This document shows, one piece after another, positions 32,761 through 40,905 of a DNA stretch of 64,000 bases; within the stretch, counting starts at the first letter, position 1; every line of letters begins with the position of its first letter. The stretch comes from Anaerolineales bacterium (GTDB lineage: Bacteria > Chloroflexota > Anaerolineae > 4572-78 > J111): assembly GCA_015075405.1 (NCBI GenBank), contig JABTUK010000004.1, forward strand, positions 992,001 through 1,056,000. The letters run 5' to 3'. Position numbers and translations under genes: made by a program. The notes under the pieces were generated by a model. The model worked only from the letters and a program-made list of their open reading frames with translations, was not told the origin of the DNA and made no database searches.

Positions 32761-34903
32761 CTTTCTCTCCGGCCCACGGGTCCCAAATAGCGTATTTGCC
32801 TTCGCTGGTAGCGGTGACCAGCAGCGAGGAATCTTCCCAAAAAGCCACGCTAATGATTGAGCCGCCGTCACTCTCAAGGCGATGAATTTCCTGCCAGGTA
32901 GAGGTATCCCACACACGCGTCGTTTCATCATCACCGCCGGTGGCCAGCAGCCGGCCGTCGGGCGAGAAGACCACATAGCGGATGGTGTTGGTGTGCCCGC
33001 CCAATCGCGCAATAGGCCGGCCCGTGCTCAAATCCCACACTACGGTGGTCCCGCTGACATCGGATGAAGCCAGGTAGGCGGCGTTCTCGTTCAAGCTGAA
33101 TTTACTGATTTCAGCCGTATGGCCGCCGCTGAGGGTGATGGAACGGCCGCTCATGGTGTCGGTCAGCTTGATGGCCGTGCCGGTTGGGTCTACGGCCAGG
33201 TACAGCCGCCCGTTGAGCGGCAGCGAGGTGGTGATGACCGCATCTTTAAGCACGGCCTCGGCCCGCAGCAAGCCGGTGTAGATACCCAGGCCAATCACCA
33301 CCGCTGTGGTCAGGATAAAGAGGCCCAAGGCAACAACGGTCCAGCGCAGCCGTTTCGCGGCTTTGGCCTGAGCCTCGGCCCGTTGGCGCTGGGCTTCGGC
33401 CAGGGCTTCGGCCTGTTGTAACTTTTGGGCCTGCTGGGCCGATTCTCTGGCTTGCTGCGCAGCCTGGCTGGCCTCGATAAATTTTTTAACAAAGCCTAGT
33501 TTACCTAGCTCAGGGCGGTTAGAATTTATGACCTCGCGTAACAGTTGGCCTTCCAATAATTTCGCCGGGTCTTCCCCAGCGGCGGCCCAGGCTTCGGCCA
33601 TCTGTATAACTAACGGCTGCCGGACGCGCCACTCTCGATTAGATTGCAAAATTGGCTCAATAAAACGGTCATGCACCAGCTCATACCAGATGCCCCCCGC
33701 TCGACTTTCGGTGCGAAGCACAAACTGGTTAACCAGGAAATCCGCAGTAGCGGTCGCAATACCGGCGGTGGCTTCTTTGCCGCGATAAACGCTACCGCGC
33801 GTGCCGGCCTCGGTAATCAGCTTACGCTCAAACCAGTCGCGCAGCTCCGGCTCGGATTGAGCGGTGGCGGTGATAGCTTTCGCCAGCGCCTGCTCGTAAA
33901 AATCGGCCAGGGCGCGGTCAACATTGCCGAGTTCCTGCAAATCACGTGGGGTGATATCGCCGGCAGGGCGCCCTCTGAGATTTTCCCACAGTTGATAACA
34001 AACTACCTGCAACTGCACCGGCTCGACAAACTGGCCGAGGGAATGACCGCCGACCACCGACCGCGGACCGCCGGAGGCTTCAAGAGCGACAGCCGGCGCA
34101 AGGTCAGCGGTTGGGACAAGTTGGGTCTGTACCTTGATCTGGCGCAGATTATCTATCAGGCTTTCGGCCACGCCGGGGGCAAAAGGACGACCCGCCTGGG
34201 CTGCCGGTTTTTGGACCGCTTCCAGGGCGGCGGCATAGTCCATGCGCTGCATGTAAAAGCGGGCGCGCATTTTGCCGGTCAACAGTGAGGCATAAGGCTC
34301 AATCGCCGCCAGGTAATCCTCGCGGAAGGTCAACACCACCCACAGCAGCGGATTGTCGGCCATAGCCCGGTCGAGTTGGCGAAAGAAATCTTCGCGTTCC
34401 GGCCAACGGGCCGGATGGGTGGTAATCAACTCCTCAAACTGGTCAATAATCAACACATGCGGCGTTTCGACATAACCCTCAGCCTCAGCCCTGGCCTCCG
34501 CTTCATAACGATAATGCTGTCCATCGTCGCTGACCAGCCCGGCCAGAAAATCGGTCAGGGGCAGGCGCAGGAAACGTTGGGGGTCGCTGCGGCTTTGATC
34601 GAGGCTGAGCATCAAGTTGAAAACAAAAACATTGCCCACCCCGCCGACCCCCTGGGGTAGTTCGCCGCTGACTCGGCCTGTGGGTAAAACTGCATAACCA
34701 TTCTGGCGCAGGTGAGGCATCAAGCGGGCATTAATCAATGAGCTTTTGCCCGCGCCAGATTGGGCATAAAACAGGGTCAGCCGTTCCGAGACCACCAGCG
34801 AAAAAAGATCACGCGCTTCGCGCTCCCGGCCAAAAAAGCGGTCGCCATCCTGCTGGGTAAAAGTGCGCGGTCCAACGTAGGGATTATCGTTAGTAAGAGT
34901 CAT
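32753..34903 (-). CDS. nSTAND NTPase with WD40 repeats
   Basis: 716 residues from the ATG at 34903. PYVGPRTFTQQDGDRFFGRE opens the domain, and LFYAQSGAGKSSLINA is the Walker A of nSTAND1-type NTPases, with Walker B HVLIIDQFEEL. A helical region, coiled coil (AQQARESAQQAQKLQQAEA) and one membrane segment (WTVVALGLFILTTAVVIGLG) follow. The C-terminus holds about three WD40 blades (VVWDLSTGRPIARLGGHTNT), fewer than a full propeller. Such proteins act as signal-sensing switches in regulation, cell death or phage defence. The short WD40 array and the frameshifted tail suggest C-terminal truncation. Confidence 0.85.
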   Translation of the reverse strand: MTLTNDNPYVGPRTFTQQDGDRFFGREREARDLFSLVVSERLTLFYAQSGAGKSSLINARLMPHLRQNGYAVLPTGRVSGELPQGVGGVGNVFVFNLMLSLDQSRSDPQRFLRLPLTDFLAGLVSDDGQHYRYEAEARAEAEGYVETPHVLIIDQFEELITTHPARWPEREDFFRQLDRAMADNPLLWVVLTFREDYLAAIEPYASLLTGKMRARFYMQRMDYAAALEAVQKPAAQAGRPFAPGVAESLIDNLRQIKVQTQLVPTADLAPAVALEASGGPRSVVGGHSLGQFVEPVQLQVVCYQLWENLRGRPAGDITPRDLQELGNVDRALADFYEQALAKAITATAQSEPELRDWFERKLITEAGTRGSVYRGKEATAGIATATADFLVNQFVLRTESRAGGIWYELVHDRFIEPILQSNREWRVRQPLVIQMAEAWAAAGEDPAKLLEGQLLREVINSNRPELGKLGFVKKFIEASQAAQQARESAQQAQKLQQAEALAEAQRQRAEAQAKAAKRLRWTVVALGLFILTTAVVIGLGIYTGLLRAEAVLKDAVITTSLPLNGRLYLAVDPTGTAIKLTDTMSGRSITLSGGHTAEISKFSLNENAAYLASSDVSGTTVVWDLSTGRPIARLGGHTNTIRYVVFSPDGRLLATGGDDETTRVWDTSTWQEIHRLESDGGSIISVAFWEDSSLLVTATSEGKYAIWDPWAGEKVK

Positions 34904-34993
34904 TGTTTTCAGCACCCCTCAGCGCCTTAGTAGTTTCCCCCCATTATACCATCAATTTGAACTCCCACCCACTTTGATTTATACTTGCCCCTT

Positions 34994-35590
34994 GTGGCTA
35001 ACCCTGATCATCTGGCCCTGGCCCGGCGCTATGCCGCCGGGGAACGCGGTTTTCGCCTGGAACTGCTGGATTTATCTGGTGCAGATTTGAGCGGCCTGGA
35101 TTTTTCCGAGGCCTGGCTGCGCGATACCAATTTCAGCGGGGCGCTGCTGTGCGGCTGCCGTTTCGCCGGCGCACCCATGCCGGGGACAAATTTCAGCGGG
35201 GCCGACCTGAGCGGGGCCGACCTGCATGGGGCGATTGCCGCCGGGGCTGTTTTTCGGCGGGCGATTTTGGTGGAGGCCAGCCTGCGCTCGGCGGATTTGT
35301 ACGGGGCCGATTTGACCGAAGCCGATTTGACCCGCGCCGACCTGAGCGGGGCTGACCTGTCGCTGATTCAGGCAGTGGGCGCTGTGTTCGCCGGGGCGAA
35401 TCTGGCCCGCGCCATTCTTTTTAAGGCCAAGCTCACCCAGGCCGACCTGCGCGAGACCAATCTGGCCCAGGCGGAAAACGTCAGCAGCGCCACCTTTGAA
35501 GAGGCACTTTTGCCGCCCGATTATCAGCCGGTCAACAATCCCCGGCGGTTAAGGGTTGCGAGGGGGTTTTGGGGGAAACGTGATACGTGA
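34994..35590 (+). CDS. Pentapeptide repeat protein
   Basis: 198 residues from a GTG at 34994 (a TTG at 34985 is possible). From about residue 25 it is a run of A(D/N)Lxx pentapeptides (ADLSG, ADLHG, ADLYG, ADLTE, ADLTR, ADLSG), which form a right-handed quadrilateral beta helix. Known roles include mimicry of DNA to shield gyrase and protein scaffolding; here none is evident. The last residues (RRLRVARGFWGKRDT) run into a short-word spacer. It is divergent from the nSTAND gene, so the two may share a control region. Confidence 0.85.
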   Translation: MANPDHLALARRYAAGERGFRLELLDLSGADLSGLDFSEAWLRDTNFSGALLCGCRFAGAPMPGTNFSGADLSGADLHGAIAAGAVFRRAILVEASLRSADLYGADLTEADLTRADLSGADLSLIQAVGAVFAGANLARAILFKAKLTQADLRETNLAQAENVSSATFEEALLPPDYQPVNNPRRLRVARGFWGKRDT

Positions 35591-35643
35591 TACGTGACGC
35601 GTGATACGTAAGGTTTTTCACGCATCACGCATCACGTATCATC
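35577..35643. repeat. Short-word palindromic spacer (TGATACG type)
   Basis: GTGATACGTGATACGTGACG is mirrored by CACGCATCACGCATCACG. It supplies the stop codon of the pentapeptide gene and separates it from the next gene. Confidence 0.75.
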
Positions 35644-35682
35644 TCATTCAATAGTTCAATTTTGAACAGGAGGTACGCGGCT

Positions 35683-36024
35683 ATGGCCGGTCCCGTTGAC
35701 TTTCCTACCTTACAATGGGCGCGGAAGATGAGCGCTCTGGTGCCTGCTTTGGCCGCTCTGGCTCCGGCGGATTTGCGCAAGCTGAGCAGTTTTTTGGACA
35801 AGCTGGCCGGCCTGCGCGAGCAGGAGGGCGAACTGTCGGAGCAGCAGGTGCAGGTGATTATGCAGGGGCTGCGCGGCAAAGAATTGGTGAGGTTAGAAAA
35901 GGAAAAAGGCGGCGTGTTGGTCGAGTTCACGGGCGGTGGTTTTGAGTACGAGCGATTCCTGGTCCGCGCTGACGGAAAAGTGCCGAACAGCCGTTATGAA
36001 ACAAAGAAGACCGCCGACCGCTGA
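35683..36024 (+). CDS. Hypothetical protein, 113 aa
   Basis: The ATG at 35683 follows AGGAGG. MAGPVDFPTLQWARKMSALV and LRKLSSFLDKLAGLREQEGE are helical; the second half has a short beta hairpin (KGGVLVEFTGGGFEYERFLV). No family is recognised. Composition and position suggest an ordinary chromosomal gene. Confidence 0.6.
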   Translation: MAGPVDFPTLQWARKMSALVPALAALAPADLRKLSSFLDKLAGLREQEGELSEQQVQVIMQGLRGKELVRLEKEKGGVLVEFTGGGFEYERFLVRADGKVPNSRYETKKTADR

Positions 36025-36040
36025 CCGGGTAACTCTACCC

Positions 36041-36203
36041 TAGATTGTAATGAGCCCAATCGGCGTCCGCCGAGCGTTGAAACGCCCGGCTCATCCAGGT
36101 GAAAGCCCGCTGAAGCAGGCTAAAAGCGCCCCTTTGAGCCGCTTTTGAACCGGCTTTTATCTGCTGTAGCCGGGGGCTTTCAGCCCTCGACGGACGTCAC
36201 AAT
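36041..36203. repeat. REP/MITE-like intergenic inverted repeat
   Basis: About 160 bp with GCGTCCGCCGAGCG near the left end, answered by CTCGACGGACG near the right end. Inner parts form GAAAGCCCGCTGAAGCAGGC and GCCGGGGGCTTTCAGCCC hairpins. No gene is present. Confidence 0.6.
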
Positions 36204-36234
36204 TGAGGTGCTACCACCGACCAAGGAAATTTCC

Positions 36235-36870
36235 ATGACAGAAATATGGCTTGACGAAACGTTTGATGCTCCAAATTTTGACCCGCGCTTGCAATGGTTT
36301 CACGCGCCGCAAAAGTGGTCTATCCAACCGGATGGCTCGGTGCTGCGGGTCGAGCCGGAGGCCAAAACCGATTACTGGCAGAAAACCCATTACGGCTTTG
36401 CGGCCGACAACGGCCATTTCTTGTTTACCGAGGTGGCCGGCGATTTTATTTTGAGCACCCAGGTCCGCTTTCGACCGGCGCATCAATATGATCAGGCCGG
36501 GCTGATGGTCCGGCTTTCGGCGGACTGCTGGCTGAAAACCTCGGTCGAGTTTGAGCCGGACGGCCCGGCTCGATTGGGCGCGGTGGTGACTAACTTTGGC
36601 TATTCTGACTGGTCTACCCAAAATTTTAGCGGTAACGAGGTGTTGCTGCGCGTCCGGCGGGAAGGCAGTGATTATACGGTTGAGTATGCCGAGGCAGCCA
36701 ACCCGGCTGAAGCACAGTGGACTCAGATCCGCCTGGCCCATTTGCACGACGATGGAAGCGGTGCGGTGCAGGCTGGACTGTATGCGTGCAGCCCTATCGG
36801 CGCAGGCTACATCGCTGAGTTTGATTTTTTGAAAGTAGAGAAGGGCAGGGTTGGAAGGTCGGAGAGCTGA
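36235..36870 (+). CDS. DUF1349-like lectin-fold protein
   Basis: 211 residues from the ATG at 36235 after AAGGAAA. WLDETFDAPNFDPRLQWFHA, AGDFILSTQVRF, YDQAGLMVRLSADCWLKTSV and the C-terminal GLYACSPIGAGYIAEFDFL fit the concanavalin A-like DUF1349 family. The biological role is unknown; a sugar-binding or glycosidase-like fold is suggested. The last residues (EKGRVGRSES) derive from a short-word spacer. Confidence 0.8.
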   Translation: MTEIWLDETFDAPNFDPRLQWFHAPQKWSIQPDGSVLRVEPEAKTDYWQKTHYGFAADNGHFLFTEVAGDFILSTQVRFRPAHQYDQAGLMVRLSADCWLKTSVEFEPDGPARLGAVVTNFGYSDWSTQNFSGNEVLLRVRREGSDYTVEYAEAANPAEAQWTQIRLAHLHDDGSGAVQAGLYACSPIGAGYIAEFDFLKVEKGRVGRSES

Positions 36871-36912
36871 TCATTCTCCAGCCTTCCATGCTTCCAACCT
36901 TCCAGAAAAAAT

Positions 36913-37569
36913 ATGCAAGACCACGAAATTCACGAAACTATTGCTATTTTGCGCGAATGCGCCCGGCAGTGGCAGCCGGGGTTGGTGGACGACATGGCCC
37001 GCGTCGAACCCAACCCCTACCACATCTTAATCACTACGGTGCTCAGCCTGCGCACCAAAGATACTATGACTGCTCAGGTGGCTCCGCGCCTGTTTGCCCT
37101 GGCCGATAATCCCCACGAAATGGTCCGCCTGACCCCCGAAAAAATTGCCGAAACGATTTATCCGGTCGGTTTTTATCGCACCAAAGCCAAAAACATTATT
37201 GACATTTCCCAAAGGTTAATTGACGAGTACGGCGGCCAGGTTCCGGCGGACCTCGACGCGCTGCTCAAGCTGCCCGGCGTGGGCCGGAAAACCGCCAACC
37301 TGGTACTGACTGCCGGCTACAACCTGCCCGGCATCTGTGTGGATACCCACGTCCACCGGATTTCCAACCGCTGGGGCTACGTCCACACCAAAACCCCCGA
37401 AGAAACCGAATTTGCGCTGCGGGCCAAGCTGCCGCCGGAATATTGGATTGAGTACAACGGCCTATTGGTCAGCATGGGCCAGACTATTTGCCACCCTACC
37501 TCGCCCTGGTGCAGTAAATGCCCGGTTATTCAATTCTGCGCACGGGTCGGCGTGACGCGCAGCCGATAA
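36913..37569 (+). CDS. nth: Endonuclease III (DNA glycosylase/AP lyase)
   Basis: 218 residues, the usual length. The helix-hairpin-helix LPGVGRKTANLVL has the catalytic Lys (GRKTA), and VDTHVHRISNR has the catalytic Asp. The C-terminal cluster C-x6-C-x2-C-x5-C (CHPTSPWC, CPVIQFC) binds a 4Fe-4S cluster. The enzyme removes oxidised pyrimidines and nicks the abasic site in base excision repair. It has no close operon partner; a short-word spacer separates it from the previous gene. Confidence 0.95.
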   Translation: MQDHEIHETIAILRECARQWQPGLVDDMARVEPNPYHILITTVLSLRTKDTMTAQVAPRLFALADNPHEMVRLTPEKIAETIYPVGFYRTKAKNIIDISQRLIDEYGGQVPADLDALLKLPGVGRKTANLVLTAGYNLPGICVDTHVHRISNRWGYVHTKTPEETEFALRAKLPPEYWIEYNGLLVSMGQTICHPTSPWCSKCPVIQFCARVGVTRSR

Positions 37570-37616
37570 GAAAGACAGTTTTTTAGGTATCTGCTTACCA
37601 GCCAAACTATGCTTCC

Positions 37617-37702
37617 TTCCAAAGGCTAAGGCTAAGGCTGAGGCTAAGAATGAAAGCCACATTTGCTTTACCCTCTTAGCCTTAGCCTCAGCCTTAGACT
37701 CG
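37617..37702. repeat. Short-word palindromic spacer (GGCTAA type)
   Basis: AAGGCTAAGGCTAAGGCTGAGG is mirrored by CTTAGCCTTAGCCTCAGCC around a 30-nt centre, between nth and pgk. Confidence 0.75.
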
Positions 37703-37825
37703 TACTAAATAGTTTTGTTGGTGAACAGATACGTTTTTAATGTTTTTGTGCTTTGTTCAGGCTAAGAGTAAAATGAAAACAGGGGGACAAATCAAACTTG
37801 TCGCCGTTTCTGAAAGGAAAAAATT

Positions 37826-39004
37826 ATGAACAAGAAGAGCATCAAAGATATTGATGTAAAAGGCAAACGCGCCTTGGTGCGGGTGGATTTTAACGTGCCG
37901 ATGGAAAACGGCCAGGTCACCGACGACCGCCGGATTCAAGCGGCTCTGCCGACGATCAACTATCTACTCGATCACGGGGCCGGGGTGATCTTGATGAGCC
38001 ACCTGGGCCGGCCAAAAGGCGAGCGCAACCTTAAGTATTCGCTGGGGCCGGTGGCGGCCAAATTGCAGGAATTGTTAGGCCGGCCGGTCAAAAAGCTGGA
38101 CGACTGCGTGGGCCAGGAAGTCGAAGCGGCCTGCAAAGCGATGCAGCCGGGCGAGGTGATCCTGCTGGAAAACACCCGCTTTTACAAAGAGGAAGAGAAA
38201 AACGAGCCGGCCTTTGCGGCCAAACTGGCCGCCCTGGGCGACATTTACGTTAACGACGCTTTTGGCAGCGCCCACCGCGCTCACGCCTCAACCGAAGGCG
38301 TGACCAAGACGCTACGCCCGGCTGTGGCCGGTTTTCTGATGGAAAAGGAGCTGGAATATTTGGGGAAAGCTCTGGCCAACCCCGAACAGCCCTTTTTAGC
38401 CATTATGGGCGGGGCCAAAATCTCCGACAAGATTGCGGTGATCGAGAATTTGCTATCAAAAGTGGACTCGCTGCTCATCGGCGGGGGGATGGCTAATACC
38501 TTTTTTGTAGCCCAGGGTCATAACGTCGGCAAATCGCTGGTGGAAGCTGAGGCCGTGGACACGGCCAAGAAGCTGCTGGCCGAGCACGCCGAAAAATTGG
38601 TGCTGCCGGTTGACTGTGTGGTTGCGACCGAGTTCAAGGCCGACGCCGAAGCCAAAGTTGTACCGGTGGATGAAGTCCCGGCCGATTGGATGATCCTCGA
38701 TATTGGCCCGGCCACAATTGCCCACTTTTCCAACCGGCTGGCGGCGGCCAAAACGGTGGTCTGGAATGGACCGATGGGTGTGTTTGAGTTTCCCCGCTTT
38801 GCCGAAGGGACCTTTGCCATCGCCAAAGCGTTGGCCGGGCTAAAAGGCGCCACCACCATCATCGGTGGCGGCGACAGCGCGGCGGCAGCCGAGCAGTCCG
38901 GCCTGGCCGATCAAATGAGCCATATTTCCACCGGCGGGGGGGCCAGCCTGGAGTTTTTGGAAGGGATCGAACTGCCGGGGGTGGCGGCGCTGGACGATAA
39001 ATAA
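37826..39004 (+). CDS. pgk: Phosphoglycerate kinase
   Basis: 392 residues, full length. KRALVRVDFNVPMENGQVTD is the N-terminal signature, GAGVILMSHLGRPKG follows, and the nucleotide site includes GGGDSAAAAEQSG near the C-terminus. It transfers phosphate from 1,3-bisphosphoglycerate to ADP in glycolysis, or runs backwards in carbon fixation. GAAAGGAAA precedes the ATG. It stands alone here, without gap or tpi next to it. Confidence 0.96.
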   Translation: MNKKSIKDIDVKGKRALVRVDFNVPMENGQVTDDRRIQAALPTINYLLDHGAGVILMSHLGRPKGERNLKYSLGPVAAKLQELLGRPVKKLDDCVGQEVEAACKAMQPGEVILLENTRFYKEEEKNEPAFAAKLAALGDIYVNDAFGSAHRAHASTEGVTKTLRPAVAGFLMEKELEYLGKALANPEQPFLAIMGGAKISDKIAVIENLLSKVDSLLIGGGMANTFFVAQGHNVGKSLVEAEAVDTAKKLLAEHAEKLVLPVDCVVATEFKADAEAKVVPVDEVPADWMILDIGPATIAHFSNRLAAAKTVVWNGPMGVFEFPRFAEGTFAIAKALAGLKGATTIIGGGDSAAAAEQSGLADQMSHISTGGGASLEFLEGIELPGVAALDDK

Positions 39005-39027
39005 GGCCAAAGACTTAAAATTTACGG

Positions 39028-39105
39028 TCCACAGATGGACACAGATGTTCACAGATAATTTTTTAAAAGATTATCTGAGTTTATCTGTGTCATCTGTGGA
39101 TTTTT
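39028..39105. terminator. Convergent palindromic spacer, probable two-way terminator
   Basis: CACAGATGGACACAGATGTTC and the mirrored ATCTGTGTCATCTGTGG surround an AATTTTTTAAAAGATT centre. It sits between pgk (plus) and the TPR gene (minus), ends in a T run on the plus strand, and is again a short-word spacer. Confidence 0.6.
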
Positions 39106-40802
39106 TATTGGGGTTGATCCGTCGGCTCCGGCGTCCAGGTGGGGATGGGAGTAGGCGGAGAATTGGGGCTGGGGCAATACTCTGGTCGCAAGCCGTACCA
39201 GGCGGGGTTGTAGCCGGAGCTGTCAATTTCGAGGGCTTTTAACAGCCAGGGTATGGCCTCGTTACACTGGGGATTATCCAGAAAGGCGTAAGCCAGGCCC
39301 AGTTGGTAGTAATACTCAATGGGGGCCAGGCTTTTTTCCTCGAATTTAATGTTGACCTGCGCCCGGCCGTCGGCCTGAGGCTGGAAAAAGCCGACGCTGT
39401 CGGTGCGGTTGGGCCAGAAGGAGACCTTAATTTCGTAAGGGGTGGTTTGCGGCTGCGGCAGCTTTTGAAGGTCAAGGAAAAGATTGCCGCTGGTCGGGTC
39501 GAGGGTCGCCGTGCCGCTGGATTGGCTAAAAACCTGGGTCGCGGTCAGCGACTCGGTGGGGCCGAGCAGGAGGGTTTCGCCCTTGATGGATTGGGCAATC
39601 AAATCGGCGCACGACTGTTCCGTTTCGATGGCGGGCGCAGTGGCGTAGTTGACCGGCTGAAGTTGGGCGACAAAGTTGAGGCCGTCAGCGCGGCTAAAAC
39701 GCCCGCGTAGGATAGGCCGTGAGGTGGGGCCAGTCAAGGTTTGGGTTTCGGTGTGGATTTCCACCTGGCGGACCCGGCGCAGCAGTTCGCCTTCGGCCAG
39801 TTCGATAGCTTTGGGGAAGTACTCAATCGCGTTCTCGAAGTTCTGGCGGGTGTAGTAAACAGTGGCCAGATGGCCCCAGGCGCTTTCTTTACGGAAGGGG
39901 TTAACATAGTTGGGATCAACGCCCAGGCTTTGTTCTAGGGCGTTGATGGCCCGGACGTAATCGCCATTCAGGTAATAGGTCCAACCCAGCAGGTCGTACC
40001 CTTCAGGGTCAAAGGGGCTTAATTTGATAGCTTTTTTAAAGCGTTCGGCGGCAGTCTCATAATCGCCCAGGCTGTTTTGATAGATGCGGCCCGCATCCAC
40101 ATAAAGCGGGGCCAGATTGGGGGCCAGGGTAATGGCGTTATCATAAAATTTTACGGCTTCCGGGTAGCGGCCCTGCACTTCCAGCGCATAGCCCATGTTG
40201 TGGTGAGCGTCCATACTTTGAAAGTTCAAATCCAGGGCCTTTTGGGCGTTCTCCTGAGCGGCCCGCCAATTGCCGGTATCGGCGTAAATTTCTGACAGAA
40301 AGGCATAACCTTCGGCATAGGTGGGGTATAGCTCGGTGGCGCAGCCGCACACGTCAAACGCTTCGGCATAACGCGCCTCCCAATCAAGGGCGCGGCAGTA
40401 GTGAGCCAGGTTTTCGGGGCTGTTCGGGTTGAGAGCTACGGCTTGCGCCGCCTGGTCGAGAGCGCGGCCGGTATCGCGGGTAAAAATCAGCAGGCGCGAT
40501 TGGCGCATATACGGCACATCATGGGTCGGGTCAATCTCGATGGCCTGTTGGTAGGCGGCAATGGCTTCATTAAGTTTGCCCTGGGCAAAATAGGCGTCGC
40601 CGTCGCCCACATACAGCACAGCGGGACGGGTCGGTGTGGGGGTTGGCGCAAACTGCTGGGCCAGGGTGGGCGTCTCGATGTTGAAGTAACCCACATAAAT
40701 GCCCATCAGCAACACCAATATCCCCAGCATCCCGACCAGGAGGGTATACAAAAGAAACGTTAAAAGCGCACCGCGCTTTTTTTCTTGAGGGCGGTAGTAC
40801 AT
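39105..40802 (-). CDS. Membrane-anchored TPR protein
   Basis: 565 residues. One N-terminal membrane segment (LLTFLLYTLLVGMLGILVLL, about residues 14-36) is followed by a Pro/Thr linker and at least six tetratricopeptide repeats (GDAYFAQGKLNEAIAAYQQA is typical). A beta-rich segment without repeats (about 385-500) lies before a last TPR-like helix pair and a Pro-rich end. TPRs are protein-binding scaffolds; the partner is unknown. It is exported or periplasm-facing by its topology. Confidence 0.8.
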   Translation of the reverse strand: MYYRPQEKKRGALLTFLLYTLLVGMLGILVLLMGIYVGYFNIETPTLAQQFAPTPTPTRPAVLYVGDGDAYFAQGKLNEAIAAYQQAIEIDPTHDVPYMRQSRLLIFTRDTGRALDQAAQAVALNPNSPENLAHYCRALDWEARYAEAFDVCGCATELYPTYAEGYAFLSEIYADTGNWRAAQENAQKALDLNFQSMDAHHNMGYALEVQGRYPEAVKFYDNAITLAPNLAPLYVDAGRIYQNSLGDYETAAERFKKAIKLSPFDPEGYDLLGWTYYLNGDYVRAINALEQSLGVDPNYVNPFRKESAWGHLATVYYTRQNFENAIEYFPKAIELAEGELLRRVRQVEIHTETQTLTGPTSRPILRGRFSRADGLNFVAQLQPVNYATAPAIETEQSCADLIAQSIKGETLLLGPTESLTATQVFSQSSGTATLDPTSGNLFLDLQKLPQPQTTPYEIKVSFWPNRTDSVGFFQPQADGRAQVNIKFEEKSLAPIEYYYQLGLAYAFLDNPQCNEAIPWLLKALEIDSSGYNPAWYGLRPEYCPSPNSPPTPIPTWTPEPTDQPQ

Positions 40803-40805
40803 AAC

Positions 40806-40905
40806 TTAATTGTGAATGGCGAATGGCGAATGGCGAATTGTGAACGGTCATTAATAATTCACACCGCAAGGGTATCCCTTTGGGACAATTCACAATTCAC
40901 ACTTT
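40806..40905. repeat. Short-word palindromic spacer (GAATGGC/AATTCAC type)
   Basis: GAATGGCGAATGGCGAATGGC and AATTCACAATTCACAC words lie between the divergently read ends of the TPR and recN genes. It contains no gene. Confidence 0.7.
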
